Shown here: one piece after another, positions 14,017 to 15,250 of the stretch
Numbering within the stretch: position 1 is the stretch's first letter
How the letters are laid out: each line of letters starts with the position of its first letter
Source of the DNA: Dehalococcoidia bacterium
GTDB lineage: Bacteria; Chloroflexota; Dehalococcoidia; Dehalococcoidales; UBA1222
Direction: 5' to 3'
Assembly: GCA_009779655.1 (NCBI GenBank)
Contig: WRDV01000014.1
Location: 1-15,250, forward strand
Length of the DNA: 15,250 nucleotides
The notes under the pieces: model-generated
The model's database searches: none
Seen by the model: only the letters and a program-made list of their open reading frames with translations
What the model was told of the DNA's origin: nothing
Made by a program: the position numbers and the translations under genes

Positions 14017-14661
14017 TTACATATGATGCTTCTGACAAACATCACCCAGTGTGCATGTAGCGCATTTTGGCATGCGAGCTTGGCATACTGCGCGGCCATG
14101 GGCAATCAACAAGTGAGACATCATCCCCCATTTAGGCTTTGGCACACAACGCATGAGGTCTCGTTCAATTTTCACAGGATCCAGCTCAGTAGTCAAACCA
14201 AGTAGATTAGATAAACGGACAACATGGGTATCAACTGCAATGCCTTCAATAATTCCGTACGCATTGGTAAGCACCACATTGCCCGTTTTGCGCGCCACCC
14301 CGGGCAGCGTGGTGATTTCCGCCATAGTACACGGCACCTGCCCGCCAAAATCATTCTGAAGCTTACAGGCTGCGCCTATAATACTTTTGGCTTTGTTATG
14401 GTAAAAACCTGTGGATTTAATGATTGATTCCAGCTCAAGCACATCTGCGCTGGCATAATCGTCAGCTGTCTTATAACGCGCAAACAACGCAGGCGTGACC
14501 TTATTGACACCAACATCAGTACTCTGCGCAGAAAGAATAGTCGCTATTAACAATTCCAAAGGATTGCTGAAATTAAGAGCGATACGCGCATTAGGATACA
14601 GCTCTTCCAAGCGCTGTATCAGCTCCGGCGTGCCCACGTGTTTACCGACTTTACTCATCAC
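14017..14661 (-). CDS. nth: Endonuclease III (DNA glycosylase/AP lyase)
   Basis: Base-excision repair enzyme that removes oxidised pyrimidines and cleaves the abasic site. 214 residues, the usual length. The helix-hairpin-helix LPGVARKTGNVV (119-130) contains the catalytic Lys K125; the catalytic Asp is D144 in AVDTHVVRL. The C-terminal [4Fe-4S] loop is intact with the exact C-x6-C-x2-C-x5-C pattern (C193, C200, C203, C209). Translation can start at GTG 14661, with AGAGAAGAA (14668-14676) at good distance, or at the next codon, ATG 14658. It is convergent with tatD across 38 bases, in which I see no clear terminator hairpin. Confidence 0.96.
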   Translation of the reverse strand: MMSKVGKHVGTPELIQRLEELYPNARIALNFSNPLELLIATILSAQSTDVGVNKVTPALFARYKTADDYASADVLELESIIKSTGFYHNKAKSIIGAACKLQNDFGGQVPCTMAEITTLPGVARKTGNVVLTNAYGIIEGIAVDTHVVRLSNLLGLTTELDPVKIERDLMRCVPKPKWGMMSHLLIAHGRAVCQARMPKCATCTLGDVCQKHHM

Positions 14662-14679
14662 GTGTTATTCTTCTCTGTT

Positions 14680-14716
14680 AGTATAGCAGTATACTCAGTT
14701 AACAACCATAGCGTAA
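14680..14716 (-). promoter_or_regulatory. Probable nth promoter region with tandem -10 boxes
   Basis: On the minus strand TATACT occurs twice, at 14688-14693 and 14680-14685. The first has TTACGC (14711-14716) 17 bases upstream; the second has TGGTTG (14703-14708) 17 bases upstream. Transcription from the first would leave about 20 bases of leader before GTG 14661, enough to include the purine-rich ribosome-binding site. The -35 boxes are poor matches. Confidence 0.45.
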
Positions 14717-14770
14717 GTGCAGTAAAAAAGCCTTGATATATCCTGCATTCCCGCACTCATAGCGAGGAAA

Positions 14771-14798
14771 TTGACAGAATACCAAGGTCATGTATAAT
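14771..14798 (+). promoter_or_regulatory. Perfect-consensus sigma-70 promoter
   Basis: TTGACA (14771-14776) and TATAAT (14793-14798) match both consensus hexamers exactly, with a 16-base spacer. Transcription would start near 14805 and read rightward through the stem-loop and the transposase scrap toward the gene at 15158, with a leader of about 350 bases. No intact gene begins just downstream, so it could drive a small RNA or be left over from an inserted element. Confidence 0.55.
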
Positions 14799-14804
14799 TG
14801 TCAA
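14776..14804 (-). promoter_or_regulatory. Second sigma-70-type promoter, opposite strand, toward nth
   Basis: On the minus strand TTGACA (14799-14804) and TATTCT (14776-14781) are separated by 17 bases. It overlaps the rightward promoter almost completely, with each -35 box abutting or overlapping the other's -10 box. Transcription would begin near 14769, about 108 bases upstream of the nth start, so it could be a distal nth promoter. Confidence 0.45.
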
Positions 14805-14868
14805 ACATAAACTATGCGTGAATGCTTGCAGATTAATGGATAATTGCCACGGAATTCTATCTTTTGCC

Positions 14869-14900
14869 ATCGTTATGAATAATACGATACTCATAACGAT
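14869..14900. repeat. Perfect 10-bp inverted repeat (stem-loop)
   Basis: ATCGTTATGA (14869-14878) is the exact reverse complement of TCATAACGAT (14891-14900), with a 12-base loop. A further TTCTATC (14855-14861) mirrors GATAGAA (14898-14904), so an alternative longer pairing with a bulge is possible. No T-run follows on either strand, so it is not a typical intrinsic terminator. It lies about 65 bases downstream of the predicted start of the consensus promoter at 14771-14798. Confidence 0.6.
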
Positions 14901-14993
14901 AGAACAGCCCACAATGCCGCGAAATAGCTGAGTATTAGCCTGCTCTCAATGGGTTACTGGTTTGTTATCGTAAAACATTGTTATTGATACGTA

Positions 14994-15123
14994 CCGAGTT
15001 TAGTGGAGAGTATGTGATTCATACGATAACGCATTGGCTGAAGGTATCAATGGAACGTTTAATACTGAATTGATCAAGAAGTTCGGCCCATGGAAAAACG
15101 CCTGACATCTTGATCTTGCGGTT
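14994..15123 (+). pseudogene. Fragment of IS3-family transposase (OrfB, DDE integrase core)
   Basis: Positions 15010-15102 translate to a stretch including CDSYDNALAEGING and TELIKKFGPWKNA, the hallmark C-terminal segment of IS3-family OrfB (typical form GDSYDNALAES-NGLYKTELI-GPW). The Glu of DNALAE, the last residue of the DDE triad, is encoded at 15040-15042. A TGA at 15103-15105 interrupts the frame, after which HLDLAV (15106-15123) matches the next family block. Upstream, PSLVESM (14994-15014) in another frame resembles the preceding family segment, which implies a frameshift. The rest of the transposase and the element ends are not recognisable, so this is a dead remnant. Confidence 0.75.
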
Positions 15124-15157
15124 CATAGCATTAGAACAAACTGCGGAGTATAGTACA

Positions 15158-15250
15158 ATGAAGTTTCGTGGTTCACTATTTTTTATATTTGGGTTCAGTC
15201 TTTTACTGATTTGCGCTTTTGGATTAATCGCAGCCATGCTCGTATATGGA
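15158..15250 (+). CDS. N terminus of an unidentified membrane-anchored protein (cut by window edge)
   Basis: Thirty-one codons from ATG 15158 remain open to the right edge. GGAG at 15145-15148 lies 9 bases upstream, a good ribosome-binding site. The peptide starts MKFRGSLFFIF, i.e. two positive charges followed by a continuous hydrophobic run to about residue 30, which is a signal anchor or first membrane helix. There is no lipobox Cys or cleavage motif visible. I do not recognise the family. Its start lies only about 35 bases after the transposase remnant, so its upstream region was probably reshaped by that insertion; the consensus promoter at 14771-14798 could drive it. Confidence 0.55.
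   Translation, partial: MKFRGSLFFIFGFSLLLICAFGLIAAMLVYG

Larger units (their letters stand above)
14757..14978 (-). pseudogene. Possible decayed small membrane-protein gene
   Basis: A minus-strand frame from ATG 14978 gives ten codons, an in-frame TGA (14946-14948), then 62 further codons to TGA 14757-14759. The translation contains a hydrophobic stretch (QLFRGIVGCSIVMSIVLFI) and a later NLQAFT...C...LGI pattern vaguely like small two-helix DUF2892/YgaP-type membrane proteins. There is no ribosome-binding site, and no intact start after the TGA except GTG 14912. The frame could be chance; I give it little weight. Confidence 0.18.
14662..15157. other. Gene-poor stretch between nth and the right-edge gene
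   Basis: About 500 bases without an intact recognisable gene. From left to right it holds the nth promoter region, two overlapping opposite promoters (14771-14804), a stem-loop (14869-14900), a possible decayed small membrane-protein reading frame on the minus strand (14757-14978), and a scrap of IS3-family transposase (14994-15123). The mix of strong promoters, inverted repeats and transposase debris suggests a site of past insertion. Confidence 0.6.

Noticed and set aside
14814..14843. Nine-codon reading frame just after the consensus promoter, considered as a leader peptide
   Set aside because: It has no ribosome-binding site, shows no run of regulatory codons, and has no biosynthetic gene downstream.
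14964..15030. Inverted pair GTTATCGTA / TACGATAAC considered as ends of a mobile element
   Set aside because: The right arm is part of the transposase coding sequence (the SYDN codons), not an element end, and 9 bases with a 49-base gap may be chance.
1..15250. CRISPR array, tRNA or rRNA genes
   Set aside because: No regularly spaced direct repeats and no tRNA- or rRNA-like sequence seen in the intergenic regions.

Overview
The window is a compact bacterial segment dominated by one long rightward operon. That operon encodes an 11-subunit respiratory complex I (nuoA, B, C, D, H, I, J, K, L, M, N, in that order) followed closely by a tatD-family nuclease gene. The three genes for the NADH-oxidising module (nuoE, nuoF, nuoG) are not at their usual place between nuoD and nuoH: nuoD and nuoH overlap by one base. 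Complex I without EFG, next to an unusual tubulin/FtsZ-like GTPase and rlmN, with intermediate GC, suggests an anaerobic member of the Chloroflexota, most likely Dehalococcoidia. This is an inference from gene content, not a proven assignment.

Layout. Positions 1-562 (minus) hold the N-terminal half of rlmN, cut by the window edge. Positions 595-1761 (minus) hold the FtsZ/tubulin-like GTPase, probably co-transcribed with rlmN. The 266-base divergent region to nuoA contains two near-consensus sigma-70 promoters, one in each direction. The nuo operon runs from 2028 to 13157 with overlaps or gaps of at most 14 bases. tatD follows at 13172-13978. A convergent nth (endonuclease III) lies at 14017-14661 (minus). 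The last ~600 bases are poor in genes: a perfect-consensus promoter, a stem-loop, a scrap of an IS3-family transposase, a possible decayed small membrane-protein gene, and the first 31 codons of an unidentified membrane-anchored protein running off the right edge.

The main discovery is the nuoI gene. It encodes 630 residues instead of the usual ~150-220. A complete GltD/NfnB-like NAD(P)H oxidoreductase module (Fe-S N-terminal domain, FAD site, NAD(P)H site, C-terminal Cys motif) is inserted between the two [4Fe-4S] motifs of NuoI. Both flanking NuoI halves are intact and in frame. Since the canonical NADH-input subunits are absent from the cluster, the inserted flavoprotein may be a built-in electron-input (or bifurcating) module that replaces NuoEFG. 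Electrons would pass from NAD(P)H through its FAD and Fe-S centres, then the NuoI clusters and the N2 cluster of NuoB, to quinone at NuoB/D/H, driving ion pumping by NuoL/M/N. The domain order is read directly from the sequence; the electron route is inference.

Other points: NuoA lacks a usually conserved acidic residue; the FtsZ-like protein seems to lack canonical catalytic-loop residues; the translation starts of nuoA (TTG 2028) and nuoD (ATG 3410) are set by clear ribosome-binding sites.
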